From the NCBI RefSeq assembly GCF_003012345.1, contig NZ_PVRV01000024.1, positions 310,001-374,000 of the forward strand: a stretch of 64,000 bases of DNA, read 5' to 3'. How positions within the stretch are numbered: position 1 is the first letter of the stretch; the number at the start of each line of letters is the position of its first letter. Origin of the DNA: Phytohalomonas tamaricis (GTDB taxonomy: Bacteria > Pseudomonadota > Gammaproteobacteria > Pseudomonadales > Halomonadaceae). This document shows positions 8,318 through 19,258 of the stretch, piece by piece. A model generated the notes under the pieces. It ran no database searches. It worked only from the letters and a program-made list of their open reading frames with translations, and had not been told where the DNA came from. A program made the position numbers and the translations under genes.

Positions 8318-10543
8318 TCAGGATACGTCCGGCTTGAATACCATGAGTCCCAGAGGTGGCAAACGCAGGTCAAGCGAATGCGGCTGGCCATGACTCTCCT
8401 GCTCGTCAGCATTGACAGCTCCACTGTTGCCCACGTTGGAGCCTCCATAGCCCTCCGCATCGCTATTGAATATTTCTCGCCAGCAGCCACCGCTCGGCAC
8501 ACCGATTCGATAGTGGTCATGAACCATCGGCGTCATGTTGAGTACCACCAAGAGCGGCGTACGATCAGCACTCCAGCGCGTATAGGCAAATACGCTGTTG
8601 GTTGCATCATCTCCGATGACCCACTCAAAGCCAGCCGGCTGACAATCCTGCTCGTACAGCGCTGGCTCTGCCTGGTAAAGCCGGTTCAGATCACGTACCA
8701 GATGCTGCATGCCGCTATGCGATGACTCGGCCAGCAGAAACCAGTCAAGCTCGCGGTCATGGCTCCACTCGCGCCACTGCGCGAATTCACAGCCCATGAA
8801 CAGAAGCTTCTTGCCGGGATGCGTCCACATGAATGATAGATAAGCGCGCAAGTTAGCGAACTTCTGCCAGTGATCGCCGGGCATCTTGTTGATCATCGAG
8901 CCCTTGCCATGCACTACTTCATCATGCGAGATCGGCAGCATGAACTTCTCGGAGAAGGCATACACCAGCCCGAAAGTCATGGTGTGATGGTTATAGCTGC
9001 GATAGATCGGATCGAGCGCGGCATAGGTAAGCGAATCATGCATCCAGCCCATGTTCCACTTATAGGCGAACCCCAACCCGCCTTCCGAGACCGGCTGGGT
9101 CACGCCCGGCCAAGCAGTCGACTCCTCGGCGATCACTACCGCACCCGGCGCAACCTCAGCGACAACCTCATTGAGGTGCTGCAGAAATTCGATCGCTTCC
9201 AGATTCTCCTGGCCGCCATATTTATTGGGAATCCACTCACCTTCGTTGCGCGAGTAGTTGCGATAGAGCATTGAGGCAACGGCATCGACGCGCAGCGAAT
9301 CGATGTGAAAATGCTTGAGCCAATGCAGCGCCGAAGCGAGCATGAAGCCATGCACCTCATGACGGCCAAGATTGTAGATATAGGTGTTCCAGTCCTGATG
9401 GAACCCTTCATACGGATGCTCATACTCATACAGCGCCGTGCCATCAAAGCGCGCCAGTCCGTGCTCGTCGGTAGGAAAGTGCGCCGGTACCCAGTCGAGG
9501 ATCACGCCAATTCCCGCGCGGTGACAAGCATCGACGAAGTAGGCGAATTCCAGCGGCGTGCCGAAGCGTCCACTCGGCGCGAACTGTGACAAGGGCTGAT
9601 ACCCCCACGAACCACCAAACGGGTGCTCCATGATCGGCAGCAGTTCGATATGGGTAAAGCCCATCTCCAGAATATAGGGAATGAGCGAGTCAGCCATATC
9701 GCGCCAGCTGTAAACTTCGCCGTCGTCACCGCCATGCTTGCGCCATGAAGCGGCGTGCAACTCATAGACCGAGATAGGCGCATTTTCAGCATGGCGCGCC
9801 GCACGCCCCGCCATCCATTCGTGATCCTGCCACTCAAATTCGGTTGGGTCAGCAATCACCGAGGCCGTCATCGGCGGCGCTTCAGTCGAGAGCGCTACCG
9901 GGTCAGCCTTCAACGGCAGAACGTTGCCTTGCGGCCCGAGGATCTCGTACTTATAGGACTCACCCGGCTTTAGACGTGGAATAAACAGCTCCCACACGCC
10001 CGTAGGCTGACGCAGACGCATCGGATAGCGCCGCCCGTCCCAACCGTTGAAGTTACCCACCACTGAAACGCGCCGCGCATTGGGTGCCCATACCGCAAAC
10101 CGCACACCTTCTACGCCGTCGATAGTCATGACCTGCGCGCCAAGACAGCGGCCCAGATCGCGATGGTTACCTTCGCCAATCAAATAAAGATCAACATCAC
10201 CGAGCAAAAGTCCGAAGGAGTAAGGGTCTTCAATTTCCTGCTCGCCCCACGGCCAGCGAATACGTAGCCGGTACGGTGCGGCATAGTCGAGCTTGCAAGC
10301 GAACAGGCCGGGAATCTGTACCCGTTCAAGTTGCCCCAGAACACGCCCGGAGTCACGATCCAGTACATCGGCCCCTATCGCATTGGGTAGGTAAGCACGG
10401 ATAACCGTCCCCCCTTCAACCGGATGCGGGCCAAGCACGGAGAACGGATCCCCATGCGTACCATTAGCCAGCGATTCCGCTGCTCCGGGATGAATGTACA
10501 GGTCGCTATCGGGCTTGCGCATAGCCGTGTTCGAATCAGTCAT
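8318..10543 (-). CDS. glgB: 1,4-alpha-glucan branching enzyme (first copy)
   Basis: 741 residues, the usual length. It cleaves an alpha-1,4 chain and re-attaches it by an alpha-1,6 bond (GH13 subfamily 9). The order is an N1 carbohydrate-binding domain, the CBM48 domain ([20 protein letters not shown], about 147-166), then the GH13 barrel. The catalytic Asp is in [10 protein letters not shown] (about D420) and the acid Glu in [11 protein letters not shown] (about E473); [11 protein letters not shown] supplies the third carboxylate. It starts inside the end of treS (8-base overlap), so translation is coupled. It works on glucan made by GlgE and/or GlgA. A second, roughly 70% similar glgB lies at 26029-28260. 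Confidence 0.95.
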   Translation of the reverse strand: MTDSNTAMRKPDSDLYIHPGAAESLANGTHGDPFSVLGPHPVEGGTVIRAYLPNAIGADVLDRDSGRVLGQLERVQIPGLFACKLDYAAPYRLRIRWPWGEQEIEDPYSFGLLLGDVDLYLIGEGNHRDLGRCLGAQVMTIDGVEGVRFAVWAPNARRVSVVGNFNGWDGRRYPMRLRQPTGVWELFIPRLKPGESYKYEILGPQGNVLPLKADPVALSTEAPPMTASVIADPTEFEWQDHEWMAGRAARHAENAPISVYELHAASWRKHGGDDGEVYSWRDMADSLIPYILEMGFTHIELLPIMEHPFGGSWGYQPLSQFAPSGRFGTPLEFAYFVDACHRAGIGVILDWVPAHFPTDEHGLARFDGTALYEYEHPYEGFHQDWNTYIYNLGRHEVHGFMLASALHWLKHFHIDSLRVDAVASMLYRNYSRNEGEWIPNKYGGQENLEAIEFLQHLNEVVAEVAPGAVVIAEESTAWPGVTQPVSEGGLGFAYKWNMGWMHDSLTYAALDPIYRSYNHHTMTFGLVYAFSEKFMLPISHDEVVHGKGSMINKMPGDHWQKFANLRAYLSFMWTHPGKKLLFMGCEFAQWREWSHDRELDWFLLAESSHSGMQHLVRDLNRLYQAEPALYEQDCQPAGFEWVIGDDATNSVFAYTRWSADRTPLLVVLNMTPMVHDHYRIGVPSGGCWREIFNSDAEGYGGSNVGNSGAVNADEQESHGQPHSLDLRLPPLGLMVFKPDVS

Positions 10544-13500
10544 GTTGGCCTCCAGCGGTAAGCTTGTCCGTAATGGTCGCTAATCCACGCAGCGGTACGC
10601 CCAGCCAGCTTGGGCGGTTGGCCGCTTCGTAGGCGACTTCATAGGCGGCCTTTTCAAGCGTGAACAGATCGAGTGCGGCAAGTTCGCCATCATCATGCTG
10701 CCAGCGATGCGCCAAGTCAGCCGTCGCACTGCGATAAGCATCAAGGAAAATATTGGTGACGTTAGCGCGATACTCGTCAACAATCTGATGACTTATCCGG
10801 TCGGTCTCTTCCGTCGCATCGGCACTTTTGGCATTGTCGAGCGCCATGGCCGCAGCATAATCGAACGAGCGCACCAGGCCGGCGACATCCTTGAGCGGAC
10901 TGTGCTTGGCGCGGCGTTCGGCCAACGGTCTAGCCGGCTCGCCTTCGAAGTCGATCAGATAGGCATCATCATGCGAGACCAGCACCTGCCCAAGGTGAAG
11001 ATCACCATGAATACGGGTGCACAGACTACCTGTGATGCGTGAGGCAAAGCCCTCTGCGCTCGCCAATAGCTCGTCATGCCGCAGCAGCAGCGCCTCGGCC
11101 AACGCCTGGTCTTCCTGTGAGGCACTTTCCTTATGGGTAGCGAGAATATCGAGCGCCTCCTCGATACGTGCACGCACCATGCCTGCCCAATGGGTAACCG
11201 TGTCGCCGTCGGCTACTTCCGGTGCGAACGCTGGATCATCGCTCGGTGCCGCCAGGGCGAGATGCATTTCACCGAGCCGTTGCCCGAGGATAGCGGCAAA
11301 GGCGTTGAGTGATTTCATCGCGCTATGCTCATTTTCCATGTCGGACATGCCGCCGGTACTGGCATCGCGAATTGCTCGCTCAAGCGTGTTGAGCGTCCAC
11401 TGCCAAGCATCGCCCTGGTTGTCGACGTACCCTTGGGCGACCATCAACACATGCGGTGTGCCCTCTTCGTCGAAACGCGTAACTTCACCCAGCAAGGGCG
11501 CAATATTTTGAAAACCACGCTCGGTCAGATAGCGGCCGATTTCCGCCTCAGGATGAACACCCGCCTCTACCTTACGGATGATCTTGAGAACGACCTCATC
11601 ACCGACAATCACTGAGCTGTTCGATTGCTCAGCACTCAAATAGCGCACCTCGTCATCGCGTGACAGCTCCAGCGCTTCCATCTTTGAGGTCGGAATAAAG
11701 CGGATTGCACCGCCGTCAATCGGTAGCGCGCAGGAAGTCTTCATCGACTCGATGATCAAAAACACGAACTCGCACACTGCAAAGGCATCGGTCAGGTGGC
11801 CCACCTGACGGCCGCGCCGCATGCGTGTCATTGAAAGCTGCTGCGCCAGCGCTGAGTGATTTTCCTCACCGATATAGCCCAGCGGCAGCACATAGCGCTC
11901 GACACCACGGGCGTTGTGTACTTCAACTTCACTTAACAGCATCGGCGCATGGGTTGCCGTAACGGGATCGCCCGCCAGACGTACCGCATAGGCCAGATGG
12001 GTGCGTGTGATCTTTTCATCCTTGGAGCCGAACCAGCGCCGCTTGGGCAAATAAAGCGGCAATGCTTCATTTTCAAGCAGGGCTCGTGAGGGCTCATTGA
12101 GAATCTCTTCGATTCTGCGCTTGATGACCAGCGTGACCATATCGGGCATGGGCTCCGGAGCTGGCGTGTGCCAGCTCGGCATATGGGCTTCGCTGGCGAG
12201 CATGAACCAGTAAAAACCATACGGAGGCAGGGTCAGCAGGTAAGTGAGCTGACCAATCGGCGGGAAGGTACTACCCCCGATCATTTCAACCGGTACCCGG
12301 CCGGCGTAGGCAGAAAGATCAAGCTCTACCGCCTGGGCCGAACGCGAAACGTTGGCCACACACATGATCGTTTCAAGTTCACCGGCTTCATTGGTGTACT
12401 CGCGCAGGTAAGCCAGAATGCGGCGATTGGTCGGGTAAAGTAGCTTCAGCGCACCACGGCCAAAGGCTTTTTGCTGTTTGCGCACCGTCAGCATGCGGCG
12501 CATCCAGTTAAGCTGCGAATGGGGATCGCGGGCCTGCGCCTCGACGTTGATGGTCTGGAAACCGTAGAGCGGGTCCATAATCGGCGGCAACACCAGGCTG
12601 GCTGGGTCGGCGCGCGAGAAACCACCGTTGCGGTCCATCGACCACTGCATCGGCGTACGCACCCCGTCACGATCGCCGAGGTGAATGTTATCGCCCATCC
12701 CGATTTCATCACCGTAATAAACCACCGGGGTGCCCGGCATCGACAACAGCAAACTGTTAAGCAACTCGACGCGCCGACGATCACGCTCCATCAGCGGCGC
12801 CAGACGGCGACGAATCCCTAAGTTGATGCGTGCGCGCTTATCGGAGGCGTAATGCTCCCAGAGATAGTCACGCTCCTTGTCGGTGACCATTTCCAGCGTC
12901 AGCTCATCGTGGTTGCGCAAAAATATCGCCCACTGGCAATCGGCAGGGATTTCCGGCGTCTGACGTAGAATATCGGTAATCGGGAAGCGGTCTTCCTGCG
13001 CCAGCGACATGTACATACGTGGCATCAGCGGGAAGTGAAAAGCCATCTGGCATTCATCACCATCGCCGAAATAGGGCCGCGTATCCTCCGGCCACTGATT
13101 GGCCTCGGCGAGCAGCATCCGGTCGGGATATTGTTCATCGATGACGGCGCGAATTTTCTTGAGCACCACGTGGGTTTCATCAAGGTTTTCGTTATTGGTG
13201 CCCTCGCGCTCGACCAGATAGGGAATCGCATCGAGACGCAGACCATCGACACCGAGATCCAGCCAGTAGCGCATCACATTCAGCACTTCTTCCAGCACGG
13301 CAGGATTGTCGAAGTTCAGGTCCGGCTGGTGCGAATAGAAGCGGTGCCAGAAGTACTGCCCAGCAACCGGATCCCAAGTCCAGTTCGATGTTTCGGTATC
13401 TAGAAAGATGATCCGCGTACCATCGTATTTCTGATCGGTGTCGGACCACACATAGAAATCACGTTCAGGCGAGCCGATCGGCGCGTTGCGCGCACGCTGG

Positions 13501-13928
13501 AACCATTCATGCTGGTCAGACGTATGGTTGATGACCAGCTCGGTAATTACCCTCAGCCCACGTTTATGCGCTTCGCTGAAAAAGCGCTGAGCATCTTCCA
13601 TCGTGCCGTAGTCAGGGCTGACCCCGTAATATTCGGAAATATCGTATCCATCATCGCGTCGCGGCGAGGGATAAAACGGCAAGATCCAGATGGTATTGAC
13701 GCCAAGACTGGAGATGTAATCGAGTTTCTCGATCAGGCCAGCAAAATCGCCGATACCGTCATTGTCGGCATCGAAATACGATTTCACATGGACTTGGTAA
13801 ATGACTGCATCTTTGTACCACAACGGGTCTTCAATAAAGGCAGTCGGGGCATTCTCGCGTTCCAGGCTTCCATCAGCCTGTTCAGTTACAGTACCAGGCA
13901 CTTTGCTGGTATCACCGGCATTCATCAT
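10536..13928 (-). CDS. treS: Trehalose synthase fused to maltokinase
   Basis: 1130 residues, a two-enzyme fusion. Residues about 30-580 are the GH13 trehalose synthase, which isomerises trehalose and maltose: nucleophile in [10 protein letters not shown] (D233), acid in [10 protein letters not shown] (E275), stabiliser in [11 protein letters not shown] (D341). From about 620 to the end is the maltokinase (Mak/Pep2), related to aminoglycoside phosphotransferases: [10 protein letters not shown] (about 973-982) and metal-binding DFEGEP (about 993-998). The fusion thus makes maltose 1-phosphate, the donor for GlgE, encoded just upstream. The start ATG at 13928 has GGGAGGG seven bases before it. 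TreS-Mak fusions are known in Pseudomonas and other proteobacteria. It overlaps glgB by 8 bases. Confidence 0.95.
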   Translation of the reverse strand: MMNAGDTSKVPGTVTEQADGSLERENAPTAFIEDPLWYKDAVIYQVHVKSYFDADNDGIGDFAGLIEKLDYISSLGVNTIWILPFYPSPRRDDGYDISEYYGVSPDYGTMEDAQRFFSEAHKRGLRVITELVINHTSDQHEWFQRARNAPIGSPERDFYVWSDTDQKYDGTRIIFLDTETSNWTWDPVAGQYFWHRFYSHQPDLNFDNPAVLEEVLNVMRYWLDLGVDGLRLDAIPYLVEREGTNNENLDETHVVLKKIRAVIDEQYPDRMLLAEANQWPEDTRPYFGDGDECQMAFHFPLMPRMYMSLAQEDRFPITDILRQTPEIPADCQWAIFLRNHDELTLEMVTDKERDYLWEHYASDKRARINLGIRRRLAPLMERDRRRVELLNSLLLSMPGTPVVYYGDEIGMGDNIHLGDRDGVRTPMQWSMDRNGGFSRADPASLVLPPIMDPLYGFQTINVEAQARDPHSQLNWMRRMLTVRKQQKAFGRGALKLLYPTNRRILAYLREYTNEAGELETIMCVANVSRSAQAVELDLSAYAGRVPVEMIGGSTFPPIGQLTYLLTLPPYGFYWFMLASEAHMPSWHTPAPEPMPDMVTLVIKRRIEEILNEPSRALLENEALPLYLPKRRWFGSKDEKITRTHLAYAVRLAGDPVTATHAPMLLSEVEVHNARGVERYVLPLGYIGEENHSALAQQLSMTRMRRGRQVGHLTDAFAVCEFVFLIIESMKTSCALPIDGGAIRFIPTSKMEALELSRDDEVRYLSAEQSNSSVIVGDEVVLKIIRKVEAGVHPEAEIGRYLTERGFQNIAPLLGEVTRFDEEGTPHVLMVAQGYVDNQGDAWQWTLNTLERAIRDASTGGMSDMENEHSAMKSLNAFAAILGQRLGEMHLALAAPSDDPAFAPEVADGDTVTHWAGMVRARIEEALDILATHKESASQEDQALAEALLLRHDELLASAEGFASRITGSLCTRIHGDLHLGQVLVSHDDAYLIDFEGEPARPLAERRAKHSPLKDVAGLVRSFDYAAAMALDNAKSADATEETDRISHQIVDEYRANVTNIFLDAYRSATADLAHRWQHDDGELAALDLFTLEKAAYEVAYEAANRPSWLGVPLRGLATITDKLTAGGQHD

Positions 13929-13943
13929 TACGCTACCCTCCCA

Positions 13944-13963
13944 AATCGCTTCTCCAAGCGATT
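13944..13963. other. Short perfect hairpin between glgE and treS
   Basis: AATCGCTT / AAGCGATT, 8-bp stem with a four-base loop, inside the 76-base gap between the glgE stop and the treS start, just upstream of the treS ribosome binding site. No T-run follows. It may affect mRNA processing or treS translation; this is inference. Confidence 0.4.
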
Positions 13964-14004
13964 GATAGATTCATCGGATGTAGCAGTGGCGGTCTGTCTC
14001 CTTA

Positions 14005-16035
14005 TTAGCTGACAGGAGACAAGCGCCATATACCGAACGGCTGCAGCGACGGTTCGATGCGCATCCATTGCGTTTTGCCGTGCCACACCCAGCGATGTCC
14101 GGTCATAAGATCTTCACCTTGCATATCGGCATCATCACCCAACCCGAACTCCCACAGGGGTAGCTCGAAATGGCCTTCCTGCGCGTGATGGGGGTCAAGA
14201 CTGATCGCTACGAGAATAAAGTTTGCAAGGTCTGGCGTACGCTTGCCGAAATAGAGAATCCGATCGTTATCAACACTATAGAGCTTGAAACCCAGGTGTG
14301 TTTGCAGTGCCGGATTCTGACGCCTTATCCAGTTAAGCTGCGCAATTTCGGCATTGATATTGCCCGGCGCGGTGTAGTCACGCGGCTTGATCTCGTATTT
14401 TTCCGAGTCGAGATACTCTTCCTTATTGGGTACCGGCGCGGCCTCACACAGCTCGAAGCCTGAATACATGCCCCACAATCCTGAACCCATCGTCGCCAGT
14501 GCGGCGCGGATCAGAAAGCCGGGGCGTCCCGATGCCTGCAGGAAGTACGGATTGATGTCCGGCGTATTGACGAAGAAGTTCGGACGGTAACATTCGCGCA
14601 ACGGCGACTCGTTCAACTGCGTCAGATACTCACCCAGCTCTTCCTTGGTATTGCGCCAAGTGAAGTAAGTGTAGCTCATGGTGAAGCCGACCTTGCCAAG
14701 GCGCGCCATAATAGCCGGGCGCGTAAAGGCTTCGGCAAAGAACATCACGTCGGGGTCACGCGAGCGAATATCGGCAATCAACCATTCCCAGAAAGGAAAC
14801 GGCTTGGTATGTGGGTTGTCGACGCGGAAAATCTTGACGCCTTCATCGACCCAGCCCTGCACGACATCACGCAGCGCCACCCACAGTTCGGGGACGGCAT
14901 CGTCGGTATAGAAGTCGACGTTGACGATATCCTCGTACTTTTTAGGCGGGTTTTCGGCATAGCGGATCGTGCCGTCCGGGCGCCAGTCAAACCAGCCCGG
15001 ATGTTCCTTGAGCCAAGGGTGGTCCGGCGAGCACTGGATGGCAAAATCGAGTGCAATCTCCAACCCATGGTCATGTGCCGCCGCGACCAGGCGACGGAAA
15101 TCTTCAAGTGAGCCTAGCTGGGGATGAATAGCATCGTGTCCCCCCTCGGGGCTACCAATCGCATAAGGGCTGCCCGGATCATCAGGACCAGGCGTGAGCG
15201 TATTGTTGCGTCCCTTGCGATGGGTAGTGCCAATCGGATGGATCGGGGGGAAATAGAGCACGTCAAAGCCCATGTCGCGGATCATCGGCAGACGCTTGTG
15301 CACATCATTGAACGTACCGTGACGCTGAGGGTCGTCAGTTTCCGAACGAGGGAACAGCTCATACCAGCTGGCGAACATGGCGCGTTCACGCTCAACATCA
15401 AGCGGAAATTCCTGCGCCGTACGTACGAGATGGCGGTACTCGTCGGCGGCATTCATCGCTTCCAGGGTGTCATGCCCCAGAAGAATGCCGACGCGAGCAG
15501 ATTCATCATCGCTCTCCTTCAGTTGCTGAAGAATAGCCTCGAGTCGGTGTTTATTAGCCCCTTCGGCCCGCTCAATGGCACGCTCGACATGCAGACTTCC
15601 CTCTTCAAGCTCAAGCGAAATGGATATACCCGCGGCATGCTTCTTGGTCAGTTCGTTGCGATAGGTGCCGAAAATATCCCACCACGCCTCGATGGCAAAG
15701 ACATGCGCCCCCACCTGCTGTGGCGTAAATTCCACCTCCCAGCGGTCCGTACCGAGCGGTTTGACCAGCGTCATCGGCTGACGATGTTCCTGCGCAGTAT
15801 CACTCCCCACCGGCCGCCAGCACAATGCTGCGGCCAGCGTGTCATGACCGTCTGCAAAGATTACTGCGTTAACCGTCACGGGCTGATTGACGGTGGCCTT
15901 GGCGGCATACAATCCACTTTCGACTGTCGGCGTAACCGACTCGATGACGATTCGGGGCGATTGCGCCGCTTCCATGGCAGCGTGCTGGTCCGAAGCGGAT
16001 GGTGATTGGGGATTAAAGCGCTGATCTAATTGCAT
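14005..16035 (-). CDS. glgE: Alpha-1,4-glucan:maltose-1-phosphate maltosyltransferase
   Basis: 676 residues, GH13 subfamily 3. It extends alpha-1,4-glucan by two glucose units from maltose 1-phosphate, releasing phosphate. The N-terminal beta domain (about 28-140) and helical bundle (about 150-220) precede the barrel. The nucleophile is in KIFRVDNPHTKP (D406) and the acid Glu in VMFFAEAFTRP (E435); the family block VLYFPPIHPIGTTHRKGRNN is at about 259-278. The frame opens at 16068, but GAGGAG lies eight bases before the ATG at 16035 (MQLDQRF), so that start is chosen. It follows glgX by 76 bases and precedes treS/mak, forming the GlgE pathway with glgB. Confidence 0.95.
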   Translation of the reverse strand: MQLDQRFNPQSPSASDQHAAMEAAQSPRIVIESVTPTVESGLYAAKATVNQPVTVNAVIFADGHDTLAAALCWRPVGSDTAQEHRQPMTLVKPLGTDRWEVEFTPQQVGAHVFAIEAWWDIFGTYRNELTKKHAAGISISLELEEGSLHVERAIERAEGANKHRLEAILQQLKESDDESARVGILLGHDTLEAMNAADEYRHLVRTAQEFPLDVERERAMFASWYELFPRSETDDPQRHGTFNDVHKRLPMIRDMGFDVLYFPPIHPIGTTHRKGRNNTLTPGPDDPGSPYAIGSPEGGHDAIHPQLGSLEDFRRLVAAAHDHGLEIALDFAIQCSPDHPWLKEHPGWFDWRPDGTIRYAENPPKKYEDIVNVDFYTDDAVPELWVALRDVVQGWVDEGVKIFRVDNPHTKPFPFWEWLIADIRSRDPDVMFFAEAFTRPAIMARLGKVGFTMSYTYFTWRNTKEELGEYLTQLNESPLRECYRPNFFVNTPDINPYFLQASGRPGFLIRAALATMGSGLWGMYSGFELCEAAPVPNKEEYLDSEKYEIKPRDYTAPGNINAEIAQLNWIRRQNPALQTHLGFKLYSVDNDRILYFGKRTPDLANFILVAISLDPHHAQEGHFELPLWEFGLGDDADMQGEDLMTGHRWVWHGKTQWMRIEPSLQPFGIWRLSPVS

Positions 16036-16111
16036 TGTTCGTGCTCCTCGTGCGCTCAGTAGCGTCACAGAACAAGCCGCCGTATAACGGCCTGCCCTGT
16101 GGATGGAGAAC

Positions 16112-18472
16112 TTACTCGTAGGAACTGTCTCGTATCAGCTCGAACAACAGCAAAGAGCGTCCTTCCACTTCATGCTCCATGCCGAAGCGAAACAGCCGGG
16201 ACGAGGTTAGCTCAGGCTTGTTGGTATCGACCCGACACACCCATCCCGCTCCATAAGGCACTTCAGGCAGGGTAAACGGCAGTGCCTCATGATGTGCGTT
16301 GATGAACAAAAGCAGCGTACTGGAAGAGCCAAGGCGACGAATCCCGCTAGGCTGTGCGCGGCCGTCAAGCACGATTTCGATGGCGCGGGCATTAGGGTCT
16401 TCCCACTGATCGACATCCATTTCCACGGCTTCTGGCGTCAGCCATGTCACTTCCTTGACGCCCAGCTCCTCATTGTAGGCACCGGACAAGAAGCGGCTGC
16501 GTCGCAGCATCGGGTAGCTCTTGCGCATGGAGATCAGGCGGCGCGTAAATTCCAGCAGCGCTTGTCCTTCACCGCTGAAATTCCAATCTATCCAGCCAAT
16601 TTCGTTATCTTGGCAATAAGCATTATTGTTCCCTCCTTGCGTACGGCCGAATTCATCGCCGGCCAGTAGCATGGGCGTACCCTGCGAGAACATCAGCGTG
16701 GACAGGAAATTGCGCATCTGACGCATGCGCAGCGCAGTGATTTCAGGATCGTCCGTTTCACCTTCTACCCCGTGATTCCAGGACAGATTGTCGGAGTGGC
16801 CGTCGTTGTTGTCTTCACCGTTGGCTTCGTTGTGCTTATCGTCGTAAGAGACCAGATCACGCAACGTGAAGCCATCATGAGCGGTAATGAAGTTCACGGA
16901 AGCATACGGCTTGCGTCCACGATGATTGAACAGATCGTTCGAGGCCGTAAAACGATTGGCCAATTCCGGCAGGAGACCTTCGTCACCTTTCCAGAAGGCT
17001 CTCATGTTGTCTCGAAAACGGTCGTTCCATTCCGCCCAGCCCGGCGGGAAGCCGCCCACCTGATACCCACCGGGGCCACAGTCCCACGGCTCGGCAATCA
17101 GCTTACACTGCGACAGCAGCGGGTCCTGACGGCAGGAGTCGAGAAAACCGCCGCCCTCGTCGAAACCGTGCGGCTCGCGACCGAGAATGGTCGCCAGATC
17201 GAAGCGGAAGCCATCAACACGCATTTCGCTTGCCCAGTAGCGCAGCGAATCGGTGACCATCTGCAACACACGCGGATGGGAGAGATTGACCGTGTTGCCA
17301 GTGCCGGTGTCATTGATGTAATAGCGCGGCTCTTCGGGCATCAAGCGATAATAGCTGGCGTTATCGATGCCTTTCAGTGATAGCGTTGGGCCGAGTTCAT
17401 TGCCTTCAGCGGTGTGGTTGTAGACCACATCGAGAATAACCTCGAGTCCGGCTGCGTGCAGGCACGCCACCATCTGCTTGAACTCATTGACCGTCTCGGT
17501 CGCCATGTAATTGGGATGCGGCGCAAAGAAGGCTAGCGTGTTGTAGCCCCAGTAATTGTGCAGCCCCTTTTCCTGCAGATGACGATCGTCGGCAAAGGCA
17601 TGAATTGGCATCAACTCAACCGAGGTCACGCCCAACGAGCGAATGTGCTCGACCACTTCGGGTATCGCAAGGCCCGAAAACGTGCCGCGCATCGGATCGG
17701 GCACCGAAGGGTGACGCATGGTGTAACCGCGCACATGGGTTTCGTAGAAGATCGTACGATCCCAAGGGACAAGAATTTCCTGTGAACGGCCCCAGGTGAA
17801 GGCAGGGTCGATCACACGGCACTTGGGCATGAAGGGCGCGCTGTCGCGCTCATCGAAGCTCAGATCACCGTCTTCATGGCCGATGGTGTAGCCATAGAGC
17901 GCATCGTCCCACTGGATTTTCCCGGCAATTTGCTTGGCATACGGGTCGATCAGTAACTTGTTGGGGTTGAAACGATGGCCCTGCTCAGGCTCATACGGGC
18001 CATATACGCGGTAACCGTAAAGCTGGCCAGGTCGGGCATCAGGCAAATAGCCGTGCCATACCTCATCGGTATATTCCGGCAGCTCTATGCGCTCAAGCTC
18101 GATCTCTCCCGTCTCGTCGAAAAGACACAGCTCAACCTTGGTCGCGTGAGCCGAAAACAGCGCAAAGTTGACCCCCAGCCCATCCCAGTTAGCTCCCAAG
18201 GGATAGGGCAGCCCTTCACGCACACGTGATTGCTGCTGAAATTTCGGCGGGTGATCAGCCATTTTGCTCTGACGCTTGGTGCCTTGGTTTTCCTTGCTGC
18301 TCTTCTGCTCCGACTTGCCTGCAGGTCGCTCCTTCTGGGACTTATCCGTGCTGGCTTGTGACCCTGATTCAGCAGCAGAAGATGCAGCGACATTACGCGC
18401 AGCGGGAACGTTCTTTTCCTCGTTACCATCTGTCGCGTCAGTATGCGTGTCATTATTCATAAGAACATCCAT
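16112..18472 (-). CDS. glgX: Glycogen debranching enzyme (GlgX/TreX type) with N-terminal extension
   Basis: 786 residues, an isoamylase-type debranching enzyme that hydrolyses alpha-1,6 branches. The CBM48 domain is at about 85-200, then the GH13 barrel: nucleophile in VDGFRFDLATIL (D425), acid in KLIAEPWDCGPGGYQVGG (E461), third carboxylate in FITAHDGFTLRDLVSYDDKH. The usual GlgX start aligns near SRVREGLPYPLGA (about residue 82). The first ~80 residues are extra, low-complexity and rich in Ser, Lys, Glu, Ala and Gln, so they are probably disordered. ATG at 18460 (MNND) is an alternative start, but it keeps most of the extension. Linear chains released here feed TreY and MalQ. It lies between the DUF2934 gene and glgE. 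Confidence 0.93.
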   Translation of the reverse strand: MDVLMNNDTHTDATDGNEEKNVPAARNVAASSAAESGSQASTDKSQKERPAGKSEQKSSKENQGTKRQSKMADHPPKFQQQSRVREGLPYPLGANWDGLGVNFALFSAHATKVELCLFDETGEIELERIELPEYTDEVWHGYLPDARPGQLYGYRVYGPYEPEQGHRFNPNKLLIDPYAKQIAGKIQWDDALYGYTIGHEDGDLSFDERDSAPFMPKCRVIDPAFTWGRSQEILVPWDRTIFYETHVRGYTMRHPSVPDPMRGTFSGLAIPEVVEHIRSLGVTSVELMPIHAFADDRHLQEKGLHNYWGYNTLAFFAPHPNYMATETVNEFKQMVACLHAAGLEVILDVVYNHTAEGNELGPTLSLKGIDNASYYRLMPEEPRYYINDTGTGNTVNLSHPRVLQMVTDSLRYWASEMRVDGFRFDLATILGREPHGFDEGGGFLDSCRQDPLLSQCKLIAEPWDCGPGGYQVGGFPPGWAEWNDRFRDNMRAFWKGDEGLLPELANRFTASNDLFNHRGRKPYASVNFITAHDGFTLRDLVSYDDKHNEANGEDNNDGHSDNLSWNHGVEGETDDPEITALRMRQMRNFLSTLMFSQGTPMLLAGDEFGRTQGGNNNAYCQDNEIGWIDWNFSGEGQALLEFTRRLISMRKSYPMLRRSRFLSGAYNEELGVKEVTWLTPEAVEMDVDQWEDPNARAIEIVLDGRAQPSGIRRLGSSSTLLLFINAHHEALPFTLPEVPYGAGWVCRVDTNKPELTSSRLFRFGMEHEVEGRSLLLFELIRDSSYE

Positions 18473-18658
18473 GTCTTCACTGCAGCGGAATGCCGTGATA
18501 ACAACGTTCCGCCGGAAATTTGAAATAAGGCCTACACACCAGGACCTTTACCTACACCTACACAGTTTCATGTCAAACATGTCGGCTGGCGCGTGCTTAA
18601 CTCGTAACCTAACTCACCATGCAGCATTCTTTACTGGTGCATCCTGGCATCAGCACGC

Positions 18659-19255
18659 TTATTCCTTAGGAGTACGCGTACGCGGTTTGGCTCCACCAGA
18701 CTTGGTCGTCTTTTCGGCTTTCGGCTTGGCCGGCTTTTTGGCGGCAGTACTCTTGCCTGCCGCGCTTTTACTAGCTGTGCTTTTACTGGCTGTGCTCTTA
18801 CCGGCTGTGCTTTTAGTGCTACGCTTGGCAGCTTGCTTTGGCTGCTCGATCAGTGTTTCTTCGGGCGGAGCAGCAGGCATCGGCTCATCTGTCAGTTGAT
18901 CGCTTCCACTGCCGGTCACCGGTGGCTCCTGGTAAGGGGGCTCTTCTACCGGCGGCTCCGTCGGTGGTACTTCAGGCGGCGACACCGGTGGTTCCTCAAC
19001 CGGGGGCTCTGTCGGTGGCGCTTCAGGCGGCGATACCGGGGGCTCCTCGACCGGAGGCTCAACGGGCGGCTGTTCAGGCGGAGTCATTGGCGGCTCTTCA
19101 GATGGCGGTTGTATCGGCGGCTCACTGGCCACACGCTCAGCCGCCACCATCTTGCACGCCATTTCCCAATGTCGTTCTGACTGCCCTTCCGGATACCCTT
19201 CAGATTCCCATATGCGATACGCCAGCTGGCGTATACGCAGTTCATCGTTGGCCAT
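18659..19255 (-). CDS. DUF2934 protein with Pro/Glu repeats and lysine-rich repeat tail
   Basis: 198 residues in three parts. Residues 1-40 are a DUF2934 domain (MANDELRIRQLAYRIWESEG, then YPEGQSERHWEMA), a short helical unit of unknown function. Residues about 45-115 are almost only Pro, Glu, Val, Ser and Thr, with a 17-residue unit repeated at 67-83 and 84-100 and a partial third copy. Residues about 140-198 are basic, with five consecutive KSTA(G/S/A)-type pentapeptides (148-172) and a KKPAKPKAEK stretch, like histone-H1-type or AlgP tails. A GAGGG site lies eight bases before the ATG, three bases past the treY stop, so translation is coupled. From memory, a DUF2934 gene also sits between glgX and treY in Pseudomonas, which suggests a conserved link. 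Function unknown. Confidence 0.85.
   Translation of the reverse strand: MANDELRIRQLAYRIWESEGYPEGQSERHWEMACKMVAAERVASEPPIQPPSEEPPMTPPEQPPVEPPVEEPPVSPPEAPPTEPPVEEPPVSPPEVPPTEPPVEEPPYQEPPVTGSGSDQLTDEPMPAAPPEETLIEQPKQAAKRSTKSTAGKSTASKSTASKSAAGKSTAAKKPAKPKAEKTTKSGGAKPRTRTPKE
18740..18814 (-). repeat. 15-bp tandem repeat encoding KSTA(G/S) pentapeptides
   Basis: Five tandem 15-base units within the DUF2934 gene encode KSTAG, KSTAS, KSTAS, KSAAG and KSTAA. The units are near-identical at DNA level (recurring GCTGTGCTTTTAC on the plus strand), so the copy number may vary between strains. Confidence 0.8.
18932..19057 (-). repeat. 51-bp tandem repeat encoding a Pro/Glu-rich unit
   Basis: Two full 51-base units (plus-strand 18954-19004 and 19005-19055, about 84% identical by eye) and a partial third encode PPVEEPPVSPPE(A/V)PPTE within the DUF2934 gene. 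This looks like in-frame minisatellite expansion. Confidence 0.8.
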
Positions 19256-19258
19256 TAG

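Noticed and set aside
15124-16005. 293-codon open frame on the plus strand opposite glgE
   Set aside because: It lies fully antisense to a well-conserved GH13 gene and has no family motif; the opening is a side effect of GC-rich codon use.
16772-17380. 202-codon frame antisense to glgX
   Set aside because: Overlaps the catalytic barrel of glgX and shows no protein-family resemblance.
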